Shown: positions 23,342 through 31,015 of the stretch, one piece after another
Position numbering within the stretch: the stretch's first letter is position 1
Layout: every line of letters begins with the position of its first letter
Assembly: GCA_019873665.1 (NCBI GenBank)
Contig: JAIOAV010000006.1
Coordinates: 35,235 to 99,234, forward strand
Direction of reading: 5' to 3'
Source: Chloroflexota bacterium
Lineage (GTDB): Bacteria > Chloroflexota > Anaerolineae > JAAYEA01
DNA: 64,000 bases
The notes under the pieces: generated by a model
What the model was told of the DNA's origin: nothing
Database searches by the model: none
What the model saw: the letters and a program-made list of their open reading frames with translations, nothing else
Made by a program: the position numbers and the translations under genes

Positions 23342-26062
23342 TTATTCTCGCGGCGTCATCCCCTGGAGGGGAATCCGCACATGTACACAAGTGCCTTCAC
23401 CCGGCTTGGCCGTCACATCAAAGATCCCCCCCAAGAGCTCGGTGCGGTCGCGCATGCTGACCAGCCCGAACGCATGGCTATCGTGTGCCAGGGAAGCCGG
23501 GTCAAAACCGACACCGTCATCGCGAATCGTCAGTGATACCTCGTGGTGGTCTCGCACGAGAGCGATCTCGGCATGTCTCGCCTGGGCGTGTTTGATCACA
23601 TTTGCCAGCGCCTCCTGCGCGATCCGATAGAGTGTCTGCTCGAGATCGCGCGGCAGCGGGGTTTCGCCCGCCAGATGCAGGGTAACCGGGAGCTGGTAGC
23701 GGCGTTGCACGATATCCGCGTACCGCTGCAATGCCGAGTCCAGATCCTCCTCACCCAGGTGTGGCGGGCGCAGCTCATAGATGAGAGAGCGCATCTCGGC
23801 CAGCGCATCCTGCGCTACTTCCTGCAAACGCTCGATGATCTGCCGGGTGCGATCTACATCCTTTGTCAGCAGTGCGTTCGCCGCTTCCGCATTCAACACG
23901 ATGCTGAACAGGGATTGGGTCACCGAGTCGTGCAGCTCGCGGGCAAGACGGTTTCGCTCCTCCACCGTGGCCAAGTCACGGCTCCGCTCATAGAGCCGGG
24001 CATTCTCGATCGCCACCGCCACCTGATCCGCAAAGGTTTGCAGCGCGTCCAGGTCAACGGCGGCACATGCGGCGAGATCGTGCGTGCGAATCTCCAAGAT
24101 TCCAATGACGCGCGCGGCGATCTTGATCGGGACCAGGATGCCACCCGCCGCCTCTCCAGCGCGGTCGCGCGGCTCAATGCTCAACACCCGCTCGCCGGCA
24201 GCGACGACGCGGCCCATCTCTCCCTCGAGGGCAGAGAAACGGCTGCTGAGCGGCATGCATGCGGCAGAGTCCCCGGCCACGGCGCGGAGCACCAGTTCTT
24301 GGCCCTCTTCCTCCCGCAGCAGAATCCTCACGCAATAGTAATCGAAGGCCTCCTGCAACGCCTGCGCCACATATGGCAGCAGCTCGTGAAGGCTGAGGAT
24401 CTGCGTGATGCGCCGGTTGATCTCGTTGATGACCTGTAACTGGCGCACCCGCGTCTGCTCTCGGGCAAAGAGGCGAGCATTCTCCACAGCCACCCCGATT
24501 TGCTGGCCGATGGAGGTCAGCAGCCCTATCTCGTGCGGCGTGAACTCGCGATAGGAAGGGCTGGCCACAAAGAGCACTCCCAGGACGCCACCCTTGGCTG
24601 GCAGTGACACCGCTGCCAGAGACCGCACGGGAGCCTCGCCGGAAGTCAGCGCCTGTAGCCGCGAGAGGGCGGACGCATCGGTGAGCACCAGAGGTATCTT
24701 GCTCTGCAACACGCCACCGGGAAACTCGGCATCCACCGGACACGTCGCGGTCTCGGGCATCACGTCCGGGCCCAGACCTGTCTGTGCCGCAAGATATAGC
24801 CGCCGCGAGTTCTCCTCCAGCAGATACAGCCCGCCGGTTCTGACGCCCATCGCCTCGGTAGTCTGCGCCAGGGCACTATCCAGAATCCTCTGCAAGTCCA
24901 GCGTCCGGCTCACGGTCGCGGCAATGGCGTTCAGCGTGGAGAGCTCGCGTGTGCGTTCTTCCACCTTGTATTCCAACGTGGCATACGAGGCGGCCAACCG
25001 CCGCGACATCATATTGAACTGATGGGCAAGCCGCTGCAACTCGTCGCCGGTGTTCACGCTAACGATGTGCGTGAAATCGCCATTGGCGAGCCGCTCGGCG
25101 CCTTCGGCCAGCGCCGTGATGGGGCGGGTCATCCGCTGAATGCCGAGATAGACGAACACCAGCGGGATCAAAAGGCTCACCAACAAGGAGGCCAGCAGAA
25201 GCTGGGTGAACCGGCGGATCGGCGACATCGCTTGATTCCAGTCTTCCTGCACGAGCAGCGCCCATCCCGCTCCCGGGACCGGCGCATAGCCGACGATCAG
25301 CGCCTCTCCAGGTCGCCGCTCGATGATGGCGGCGCCTCCCCGCCCATAAAGCGCGCGTTTGACGGCATAGAGGTACGAGAGATCAGTGCCCACCTGCGAC
25401 GCATCGGGGTGAAAAAGCACCCGTCCCTCGGCGTCCACCAGATACGCATAGCGCTGCTGTGAGACACCCACCTTGAGCATCTCGGCATAGATGGGGCTAA
25501 GCTGCGGATAGTTCATCTGAAAGACGCCAGCGACCATACCCCCCGGCTGGCCGTCGCTATCGAGAAAGGGCACACCCACGAGTGTCATATCCTGGCCGAA
25601 GAGCGCGCGGTCGCTCATCAAGCCGGAATAGACCACCGCCGCGCCGTGCTGGAGCTCCACGAAGTACAGCGTGTCGGACAGGTCATGGCCGATCCAGTCA
25701 AAGCGCAGGGGTTGCGACCACATGATGACGCCCTTGGCGTTGGCGATCACGATGCCGCCGTCGAAGGGATAGAGCCGGTTGCCCCACCTCTCCAACACGA
25801 GGCGCTGCCGCCCCGTATCTAGGGAACGGATGTCCTCTTCTTGGGCCAGCTCCGCCAAAAGCCTCTCGTACACCTCGAGATTTTCGCCCAAGCGCGTGGC
25901 GGCTTCCATGGCCAGATAGGCGTATCGCTCCTGGATGAGCTGCTGCGATACACGCTTGTACACAAAATAGGTAACGCCGCTGACGGCGATCAACACGATC
26001 GCCGTGGGGACGAGGGCAAGCCAGATGATCTTGGTGCGCAGAGAGCGCTGTCCGCTGAACAA
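23342..26062 (-). CDS. Membrane sensor histidine kinase (Cache-HAMP-GAF-GAF-HisKA_3)
   Basis: A 906-residue sensor. TM1 (about 11-33, IIWLALVPTAIVLIAVSGVTYFV) precedes an extracytoplasmic double-Cache domain (about 35-290); TM2 (about 290-313) leads to HAMP (RPITALAEGAERLANGDF). Two GAF domains (about 385-530 and 545-690) precede the HisKA_3 domain with phosphoacceptor H711 (ARELHDSVTQSLF) and a HATPase (YRIAQEALANVIKHA; RDDGVGFDP). The LiaS/DegS-type core matches the downstream NarL-family regulator. The start is TTG 26062 behind AGGAAGG. Cache domains bind small molecules outside the cell and GAF domains bind cofactors or gases inside; the signals are unknown. Confidence 0.93.
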   Translation of the reverse strand: MFSGQRSLRTKIIWLALVPTAIVLIAVSGVTYFVYKRVSQQLIQERYAYLAMEAATRLGENLEVYERLLAELAQEEDIRSLDTGRQRLVLERWGNRLYPFDGGIVIANAKGVIMWSQPLRFDWIGHDLSDTLYFVELQHGAAVVYSGLMSDRALFGQDMTLVGVPFLDSDGQPGGMVAGVFQMNYPQLSPIYAEMLKVGVSQQRYAYLVDAEGRVLFHPDASQVGTDLSYLYAVKRALYGRGGAAIIERRPGEALIVGYAPVPGAGWALLVQEDWNQAMSPIRRFTQLLLASLLVSLLIPLVFVYLGIQRMTRPITALAEGAERLANGDFTHIVSVNTGDELQRLAHQFNMMSRRLAASYATLEYKVEERTRELSTLNAIAATVSRTLDLQRILDSALAQTTEAMGVRTGGLYLLEENSRRLYLAAQTGLGPDVMPETATCPVDAEFPGGVLQSKIPLVLTDASALSRLQALTSGEAPVRSLAAVSLPAKGGVLGVLFVASPSYREFTPHEIGLLTSIGQQIGVAVENARLFAREQTRVRQLQVINEINRRITQILSLHELLPYVAQALQEAFDYYCVRILLREEEGQELVLRAVAGDSAACMPLSSRFSALEGEMGRVVAAGERVLSIEPRDRAGEAAGGILVPIKIAARVIGILEIRTHDLAACAAVDLDALQTFADQVAVAIENARLYERSRDLATVEERNRLARELHDSVTQSLFSIVLNAEAANALLTKDVDRTRQIIERLQEVAQDALAEMRSLIYELRPPHLGEEDLDSALQRYADIVQRRYQLPVTLHLAGETPLPRDLEQTLYRIAQEALANVIKHAQARHAEIALVRDHHEVSLTIRDDGVGFDPASLAHDSHAFGLVSMRDRTELLGGIFDVTAKPGEGTCVHVRIPLQGMTPRE

Positions 26063-26105
26063 CCGATCCTTCCTCTCTGGGCGTCTATGGTTTGGTCTCT
26101 AGCGT

Positions 26106-26134
26106 ATATTACGCCGCGTGCCATGCCAGGGCAA
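26106..26134 (-). promoter_or_regulatory. Promoter of the sensor-kinase/NarL operon
   Basis: On the minus strand, -35 TTGCCC (26134-26129), 17-base spacer, -10 TAATAT (26111-26106). Start about 35 bases before the TTG codon. Confidence 0.55.
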
Positions 26135-26145
26135 ATCGCCAGCCA

Positions 26146-26183
26146 CAAAAAGAGGCTGCCACCACAGGCTAGTGGTGGCAGCC
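26146..26183 (-). terminator. Terminator of the amidinotransferase-family gene
   Basis: A perfect 12-bp stem (26183-26172 with 26165-26154), 6-base loop, then TCTTTTTG on the minus strand. Confidence 0.88.
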
Positions 26184-26214
26184 CCGTAGCCACGCAATGC
26201 GCGCCGATATACGC

Positions 26215-27156
26215 CTAGTCTTCGCGCTTCAGAAAGACAGTCATGCAGTGAACCGCACCCCACCCCTTCATGATCTCATATAGAGGCACCTCGATGACAG
26301 TGACGCCCGCGTCTTCCAGCACGGCGCGCGTCTGTGGGTTGCCCGCCGGCAGCACTACCTTGCGCGGCTCCAGCGCCACCATATTGCAGGCGAACGTCTT
26401 TTTCACCTCGTCAATGGAGGGCGCTTCCAGAATTCGATAGCCGCGCTCTTTGAGCGCCGCCCAGACGTCATATGGCATCTGCCAGGAGAACATGATCGCC
26501 AGGTCGCGGTCAATCAGGTTCATCAGGCCATCCACATGGGCGTGTCCGTACGGGATCTGGAACGGGATGAAATACTTGACACCCATCTCACTGAGCACCT
26601 CGCGCACCTGGCGCAGCCCCACCTCGTTGGCGCGCACGCCGGAGCCCAGGATCACCGTCTCGCGGTTCACCCAGAGACAGCACGCACCTTCAAAGATCCC
26701 CTCGCCGCTGATGGTGCGGACGATGGGCACGCCCAGCTTTGCGAGCGCCAGCGCCGCATACCGCTCCTCGCCACGGCGCGCCTCCAGTGCGTGGCGGCAG
26801 ACGATCGCGCCTTCGGGCGTCATGAGGATCGAGTCGCGCATGTAGAGCGAATTGGGGCGGTTCGGATGCGCCTCTTCCACGTAATAGACCCGCACGCCAT
26901 GTTGTCGGTAGATGTCGGCCAGGTGATCTTGCTCCTGGCGCGCCTTTTCCGGATCCATCGCCGCCAGCCAGCGCCACCGCGCCGGATCGCCGATGTTCTC
27001 GATCTCGCGGCCCGGGCGACGCAACAGCACCGCCTTTAGCTTGCCGACCTCAGACGCGACTCCCCAATCGCCACCCCAATGGGTTTTGATCTCTTCGGCG
27101 AAGGACGTTTCGTGAGCGAACCACTTTTCCTCTCGTTCGAGATATTCGACGCTCAT
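26215..27156 (-). CDS. Amidinotransferase / dimethylarginine dimethylaminohydrolase family enzyme
   Basis: A 313-residue protein of the guanidino-group-modifying superfamily (arginine deiminase, DDAH, amidinotransferases). Recognised are the substrate-loop motif MRDS (106-109), GEGIFEG, the catalytic His in GHAHVDG (204-210) and the nucleophile C304 in GWGAVHCMT. The length and the two-part HVD...C pattern fit DDAH-like hydrolases, which release an amine or ammonia from a guanidino compound. No arginine-deiminase-pathway genes (arcB, arcC) are nearby, so the substrate is open. Monocistronic, with a good promoter and a terminator. GGAGGGAGG is the ribosome binding site. Confidence 0.88.
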   Translation of the reverse strand: MSVEYLEREEKWFAHETSFAEEIKTHWGGDWGVASEVGKLKAVLLRRPGREIENIGDPARWRWLAAMDPEKARQEQDHLADIYRQHGVRVYYVEEAHPNRPNSLYMRDSILMTPEGAIVCRHALEARRGEERYAALALAKLGVPIVRTISGEGIFEGACCLWVNRETVILGSGVRANEVGLRQVREVLSEMGVKYFIPFQIPYGHAHVDGLMNLIDRDLAIMFSWQMPYDVWAALKERGYRILEAPSIDEVKKTFACNMVALEPRKVVLPAGNPQTRAVLEDAGVTVIEVPLYEIMKGWGAVHCMTVFLKRED

Positions 27157-27190
27157 CCTCCCTCCTCAACGCGCAGAGTGAACAGGGGTG

Positions 27191-27219
27191 ATTATGCGCC
27201 AAGTGGGCAGCGACGTCAA
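27191..27219 (-). promoter_or_regulatory. Promoter of the amidinotransferase-family gene
   Basis: On the minus strand, -35 TTGACG (27219-27214), 17-base spacer, -10 CATAAT (27196-27191). Confidence 0.7.
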
Positions 27220-27251
27220 GAGGCCAACCAATGCCCGCGATACGCTATGGT

Positions 27252-27279
27252 TTGACTAATCTCTGTAAATGACTATACT
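27252..27279 (+). promoter_or_regulatory. Promoter of the tRNA cluster
   Basis: -35 TTGACT (27252-27257), 16-base spacer, -10 TATACT (27274-27279); start about 13 bases before the first tRNA. Confidence 0.72.
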
Positions 27280-27298
27280 TAACGCAGCGAAACGCCGG

Positions 27299-27383
27299 GG
27301 AGGGATGGCAGAGCGGCCTATTGCGGCGGTCTTGAAAACCGTTGTGGGGCGACCCACCGGGGGTTCGAATCCCTCTCCCTCCG
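27299..27383 (+). tRNA. tRNA-Ser (anticodon UGA)
   Basis: Acceptor stem GGAGGGA (27299-27305) pairs with TCCCTCC (27376-27382), discriminator G. The anticodon loop CTTGAAA gives UGA. A long variable arm (GTGGGGCGACCCAC region) confirms a class II serine tRNA. GTTCGAATC T-loop. CCA is not encoded. Confidence 0.95.
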
Positions 27384-27406
27384 TCGTTCGGTTGCTGGCA
27401 TCGTGT

Positions 27407-27497
27407 GGGGAGGTGCCGGAGAGGCCGATCGGGGCCGCCTGCTAAGCGGTTGTAGGGGCTAATACCTCTACCCAGGGTTCGAATCCCTGCCTCCCCG
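27407..27497 (+). tRNA. tRNA-Ser (anticodon GCU)
   Basis: Acceptor GGGGAGG (27407-27413) pairs with CCTCCCC (27490-27496), discriminator G. The anticodon loop CTGCTAA gives GCU. A long variable arm (GTAGGGGCTAATACCTCTAC) marks a class II serine tRNA. CCA is not encoded. Confidence 0.95.
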
Positions 27498-27531
27498 TGC
27501 CCGACGCGACTGCGTCGGAACGATTGACTGT

Positions 27532-27605
27532 GCGCCTGTACCTCAATTGGATAGAGGAACGGTCTACGAAACCGTCTGCTGTGGGTTCAAGTCCCGCCGG
27601 GCGCA
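27532..27605 (+). tRNA. tRNA-Arg (anticodon ACG), copy 1
   Basis: Acceptor GCGCCTG pairs with CGGGCGC, discriminator A. The anticodon loop CTACGAA gives ACG, whose first base is normally edited to inosine by TadA. T-loop GTTCAAGTC. CCA is not encoded. Identical to copy 2. Confidence 0.95.
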
Positions 27606-27653
27606 CCTGTAACTAGCTAGACAAATGTGGTCTCGCGCCACCATATCCGTCAT

Positions 27654-27727
27654 GCGCCTGTACCTCAATTGGATAGAGGAACGGTCTACGAAACCGTCTG
27701 CTGTGGGTTCAAGTCCCGCCGGGCGCA
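27654..27727 (+). tRNA. tRNA-Arg (anticodon ACG), copy 2
   Basis: All 74 bases are identical to copy 1 at 27532-27605, while the 48 bases between the copies are unlike the flanks: a recent tandem duplication or gene conversion. It is followed by an intrinsic terminator. Confidence 0.95.
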
Positions 27728-27732
27728 CACGA

Positions 27733-27770
27733 AAACAGCGCACGCATGTGAACGTGCGCTGTTTGTCTTC
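27733..27770 (+). terminator. Terminator of the tRNA cluster
   Basis: A perfect 12-bp stem (27733-27744 with 27753-27764), 8-base loop, followed by GTCTTC; the T-run is modest and the stem itself ends in TTT. Confidence 0.75.
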
Positions 27771-27785
27771 TTCGCGCGCTGCCAG

Positions 27786-29750
27786 CTAGAGCGCGCTATA
27801 CAGCAGCCACCCCGCAAGCACCAAGAAGAGGAGCGCGGTGCCCAGCTTGATGGTCGCAGCATGGGTGCGGATGAACTTGGTCAATTGCGCCGCGGTGGTC
27901 CCATAGTAGGCGAGCACGAAAACCACAATCAGCGGCGCTACGAAAAAGAGGTTATAGAGCACCAGATAGAGCAGCGCCTGCGCGCGCAGCTCTGGCACGC
28001 TCAGGACAAAGATGATCGTCGGCAGGTACACCTGCCCGGTACACGCCAACTCGATCAGCGAGACCACCACGCCCGTCACAAACGCCACCGGCATATAGGC
28101 GCTCGCTCCCTGGCTGGTGCGGATGACCGCGTTGATACGCTGGCGCAGCGCTTTGGGCAGGCTGAGCGTCATCTCCTCCGTCTGGCGGCGCCGAGCTTTG
28201 AGATAGTCCAGAAAGCTGATCACCGCCAACGCGCCGCAGAGGATCGCCGTGATGATATAGACCCAGCGGCCGATCCGCGCGAGAAAGTCAAACGCCCCCA
28301 GCACTTTGGAAAGGCCTAGGCCCACCGCCAGATAAGCGAGGAATACACCGCCGGTAAATGCCAGCCCCACCAGGAGCACCTCCCGCCCCCGGCGACCGGC
28401 AAGTGTCAAGTAAGAGATAAAGAAGATGAGCGTGGCAAAGGCGCACGGGTTCAGTCCGTCAATCAGCCCGGCACCGAGCACCGTCAGCACGCCCAAAGAT
28501 CGAAAACGCTGTATGATGGTCTCGCTCGCCTCTTCTGCCGCGAACTCCTCCCATACCGCGGAGGCCCCTGTATCCTGATATTTGGCGAGCAACGCCTCCA
28601 GGCTGTCCAGGTGGATGCCATCGCCGACAAGGGCATCGCTCCCCACAAAGACCGCCGGCGCTGTCAGGCGCAGATTCTCCGGCACGCCGGCGCGCTGCCC
28701 CAACCACTCGTTCAGCGCGGCGTACTCCTTGACATCAAACTGGGCCACCTGCAGGCCAGGGTACCGGCTCTGCAGGTAGTTCAGCGCGAGCTGCACCCGA
28801 TCGCACTCCTGACAACCTGGCTGATGAAAGTAAGCCAGGTGTATAGCCCTGGTGTCAGTGCTCACTGCGGCAGGTGTCATGGTGGGCGTAGGCACCGCCG
28901 GCATTCCTGCCGCAGGCACCTCGTACAGGGGGCCATCTAGCCCCTTCGGCAGCTCCGGGAAATCGGTCCCGCCAAGCAGCAGATAGGCCTGGATCGTCGC
29001 GTCAACATTCTGGAAGATGTCATTTCCCCCTACCAGTGTCTTATCCGCGATGATCATCGTGGGCACGCCGACCAAATCCTTTCTTCCCGTACGCGCCTCG
29101 CTGTAACGGGCGAATACCTCATACGCGGCGTCGCTCGTTACGTCTACCATCTTTAGCTGGAATTGGTCGCCATACCGCTGCTTGAGCACAGGCAATGCCC
29201 GTTCTATCACTTGTTCGCAGTGGCCGCAACTCGGCATATAGAAAAGAACACCGCGCACCACGACAGATGCCGTGGCTTTCGCTGCCTGCATGATCTGCTT
29301 GATCACGTCCGGAATATCCACGCCGCCCTGCGCGAGATACTTGCGGATCGTGGGCTCAAGCTCCTGCCTGATGGCCGCTTCACCGAGGAACACGTCATAT
29401 CCCATCATGATCTCCGGGATAGTCGCACGCTCCGCTGGGATGCCATAGGCGTTCTCAACGGCCAGCAGGAGCTGCATGTTGGCCGAGTCCGAGATCTCGA
29501 TCAAGACGAAATCCACTTGATCGCCGAACTTGTCCTTGATCTCAGGCAGAAACTCGTTGACGATGGTCAGGCAGTGGGGGCAGGTCTTGGAGTAAAAGAC
29601 AAGCATTCGGGCAACAGGCGCGGTGGAAGTCGCCCGGCTTTGCGCAGTGGGGGTTGTGCCCTGAGCCGCTACCTGTGGAACGACACAACAGGACAAGAGG
29701 AGTAAGCCTAACAGACAGCATAGCAGACGTCGGTAACGCCGAGAGAACAT
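27786..29750 (-). CDS. Triple thioredoxin-domain / DsbD-CcdA transmembrane fusion
   Basis: A 654-residue envelope redox protein. A signal peptide (residues 9-30, possibly a lipoprotein signal with LLSCC) is followed by three thioredoxin-like domains with active sites CPHC (57-60), CGHC (175-178; later cis-Pro in GVPTMII) and CQEC (313-316). The C-terminal half from about 430 is a six-to-eight-helix DsbD/CcdA domain with conserved intramembrane Cys in GLNPCAFATLIFF and ELACTGQVYLP. DsbD-type proteins carry electrons from cytoplasmic thioredoxin across the membrane to extracytoplasmic acceptors. Having three thioredoxin modules in tandem upstream is unusual. Own promoter (29839-29867) and GGAGG ribosome binding site. 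Likely role: reductant export, disulfide repair or cytochrome c maturation. Confidence 0.88.
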   Translation of the reverse strand: MFSRRYRRLLCCLLGLLLLSCCVVPQVAAQGTTPTAQSRATSTAPVARMLVFYSKTCPHCLTIVNEFLPEIKDKFGDQVDFVLIEISDSANMQLLLAVENAYGIPAERATIPEIMMGYDVFLGEAAIRQELEPTIRKYLAQGGVDIPDVIKQIMQAAKATASVVVRGVLFYMPSCGHCEQVIERALPVLKQRYGDQFQLKMVDVTSDAAYEVFARYSEARTGRKDLVGVPTMIIADKTLVGGNDIFQNVDATIQAYLLLGGTDFPELPKGLDGPLYEVPAAGMPAVPTPTMTPAAVSTDTRAIHLAYFHQPGCQECDRVQLALNYLQSRYPGLQVAQFDVKEYAALNEWLGQRAGVPENLRLTAPAVFVGSDALVGDGIHLDSLEALLAKYQDTGASAVWEEFAAEEASETIIQRFRSLGVLTVLGAGLIDGLNPCAFATLIFFISYLTLAGRRGREVLLVGLAFTGGVFLAYLAVGLGLSKVLGAFDFLARIGRWVYIITAILCGALAVISFLDYLKARRRQTEEMTLSLPKALRQRINAVIRTSQGASAYMPVAFVTGVVVSLIELACTGQVYLPTIIFVLSVPELRAQALLYLVLYNLFFVAPLIVVFVLAYYGTTAAQLTKFIRTHAATIKLGTALLFLVLAGWLLYSAL

Positions 29751-29838
29751 GTAACCTCCACCTAGCCAGGCGTTTCATGGCGAAAAGCGCGCATCAACAA
29801 CATACGCAATTGCGGCATAATGCGCATCACAAGCGGAA

Positions 29839-29867
29839 AAGTTACATCTCTTTGGCGATTTTGTCAA
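29839..29867 (-). promoter_or_regulatory. Promoter of the thioredoxin-DsbD fusion gene
   Basis: On the minus strand, consensus -35 TTGACA (29867-29862), 17-base spacer ending in ATG, -10 TAACTT (29844-29839). Confidence 0.7.
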
Positions 29868-29890
29868 CTGCGATCATCCGCGCCGACGAT

Positions 29891-30457
29891 CTAGACGATA
29901 GTACGACCTAGCGTAAAAGCTGCCCTTTGCAGCCGTTGGCCCACGCTCCAGTACTCGTTGCCCAGATAGGCGATCGGCCTGGCCTTGGTGAAATCAATGA
30001 ACCCCTCATCATCCAGGAGCGAGTCGTCCACATGCACTACGGCGATCTCGGCGATGAAAAGGTCATGGGAACCGAGAGAGATAACCTGTCGCACCCGGCA
30101 CTCTAGATTGACCGGGCATTCGACGATCAGCGGCGGCTGGACCTCAACTGCCGCGGTGGTCGTCAGGCCGGTGGCCTGAAGCTTATCGGCCTCTGTTTTG
30201 GAGACACTGCCGCAATAATCCACCGCTGCCAACTGCGCCTCGCTGGGGATGTTGACGACAAACTCACCGCGTTCTTTGATGCTCTCATAGCAGTAGCGAT
30301 GTGGGCGAATGGCCACCGCCACCTGTGGCGGGGCGCTGGCGACCGTGCCAACCCACGCCATCGTGGAGATATTCGCGGCACCATCGGCATCCAGCGAGGA
30401 GACCAGTACCACAGGTACGGGATACAGAACGGGGTATGGGCGCTGCTGTATCTTCAT
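29891..30457 (-). CDS. Flavoredoxin-like flavin reductase domain protein
   Basis: A 188-residue FMN-binding protein of the flavin reductase-like/flavoredoxin family. It shows the N-terminal VPVVLVSSLDADGAANISTMAWV (FMN-binding strand and loop) and GEFVVNIPSE, both typical. Flavoredoxins of anaerobes transfer electrons between ferredoxins or rubredoxins and other acceptors. ATG 30457 behind AAGGAG is preferred over the frame start at 30478. It is the last gene of the oxygen-defence island, 123 bases after superoxide reductase, with an inverted repeat in between. Confidence 0.87.
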   Translation of the reverse strand: MKIQQRPYPVLYPVPVVLVSSLDADGAANISTMAWVGTVASAPPQVAVAIRPHRYCYESIKERGEFVVNIPSEAQLAAVDYCGSVSKTEADKLQATGLTTTAAVEVQPPLIVECPVNLECRVRQVISLGSHDLFIAEIAVVHVDDSLLDDEGFIDFTKARPIAYLGNEYWSVGQRLQRAAFTLGRTIV

Positions 30458-30479
30458 CGCGCTCCTTTCAGAAGACAAG

Positions 30480-30513
30480 CGAGGGTTACCCGCCGTGAGG
30501 CAGATAACCCTCG
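30480..30513. repeat. Inverted repeat between the superoxide reductase and flavoredoxin genes
   Basis: A 9-bp perfect inverted repeat CGAGGGTTA (30480-30488) and TAACCCTCG (30505-30513) with a 16-base loop. On the minus strand it is followed by CTTGTCTTC, which is T-poor; possibly a partial terminator or an mRNA-stabilising hairpin that lowers flavoredoxin expression relative to superoxide reductase. Confidence 0.5.
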
Positions 30514-30580
30514 ATACATGCTCGAATAGCGGTCGCAGCGCATGCCAAAATGCACTGCGCGTCCCAGCACGCGCCGTCTC

Positions 30581-30976
30581 TTAGGCGACTGTAACCGGCT
30601 TGCTATCCTGCCACAGACCGTGAATGTTGCACCATGACGTAGCGATCAGCGTGCCTGACTTGAGCAGTTTGGCCGCGACTGCGACATGTGGCTCCGTATA
30701 GGCCGGTCCCTGGTTGGCTCCCGCGACGGACGCGCCGTGCGCCGCCAGCTCAAAACGTCCCAAGCTGTAAGCAAACTTGTCGTCATCCGGCTTGAAAAAG
30801 AGCTCGATCCAAACGATGTGGTGCTCGGTGGTGTTCGGATGTGGGATCTCCTTGCCGATCGTCAAATTGACGGTAACCACCTCACCGCTTTTGACAGTAT
30901 CCGGGCAGTCAATCACCGGCACGTGCTTTTCCTTCTTCCAATCCGCTTGCTGATACAACGACCCAATGTCTGCCAT
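30581..30976 (-). CDS. Superoxide reductase (neelaredoxin-type desulfoferrodoxin)
   Basis: A 131-residue one-iron superoxide reductase that converts superoxide to hydrogen peroxide with electrons from rubredoxin. The Fe(His)4Cys site is visible: HVPVI near the N-terminus, HPNTTEHHIVW (two His) and SWCNIHGLW (Cys and His). The N-terminal desulforedoxin domain of class I enzymes is absent. ATG 30976 has the better spacing to AAGGAGG (the ATG two codons upstream is only 2 bases away). It follows the encapsulin gene by 39 bases in the island that also encodes rubredoxin and rubredoxin reductase, its expected electron donors. Confidence 0.93.
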   Translation of the reverse strand: MADIGSLYQQADWKKEKHVPVIDCPDTVKSGEVVTVNLTIGKEIPHPNTTEHHIVWIELFFKPDDDKFAYSLGRFELAAHGASVAGANQGPAYTEPHVAVAAKLLKSGTLIATSWCNIHGLWQDSKPVTVA

Positions 30977-31015
30977 TTCCATATCCTCCTTAGACCGGCT
31001 GTCATCGGCCGGACG

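Noticed and set aside
27627..28319. 230-residue plus-strand frame starting near the second tRNA-Arg
   Set aside because: It runs through the tRNA gene and its terminator, then antisense to the DsbD-type gene.
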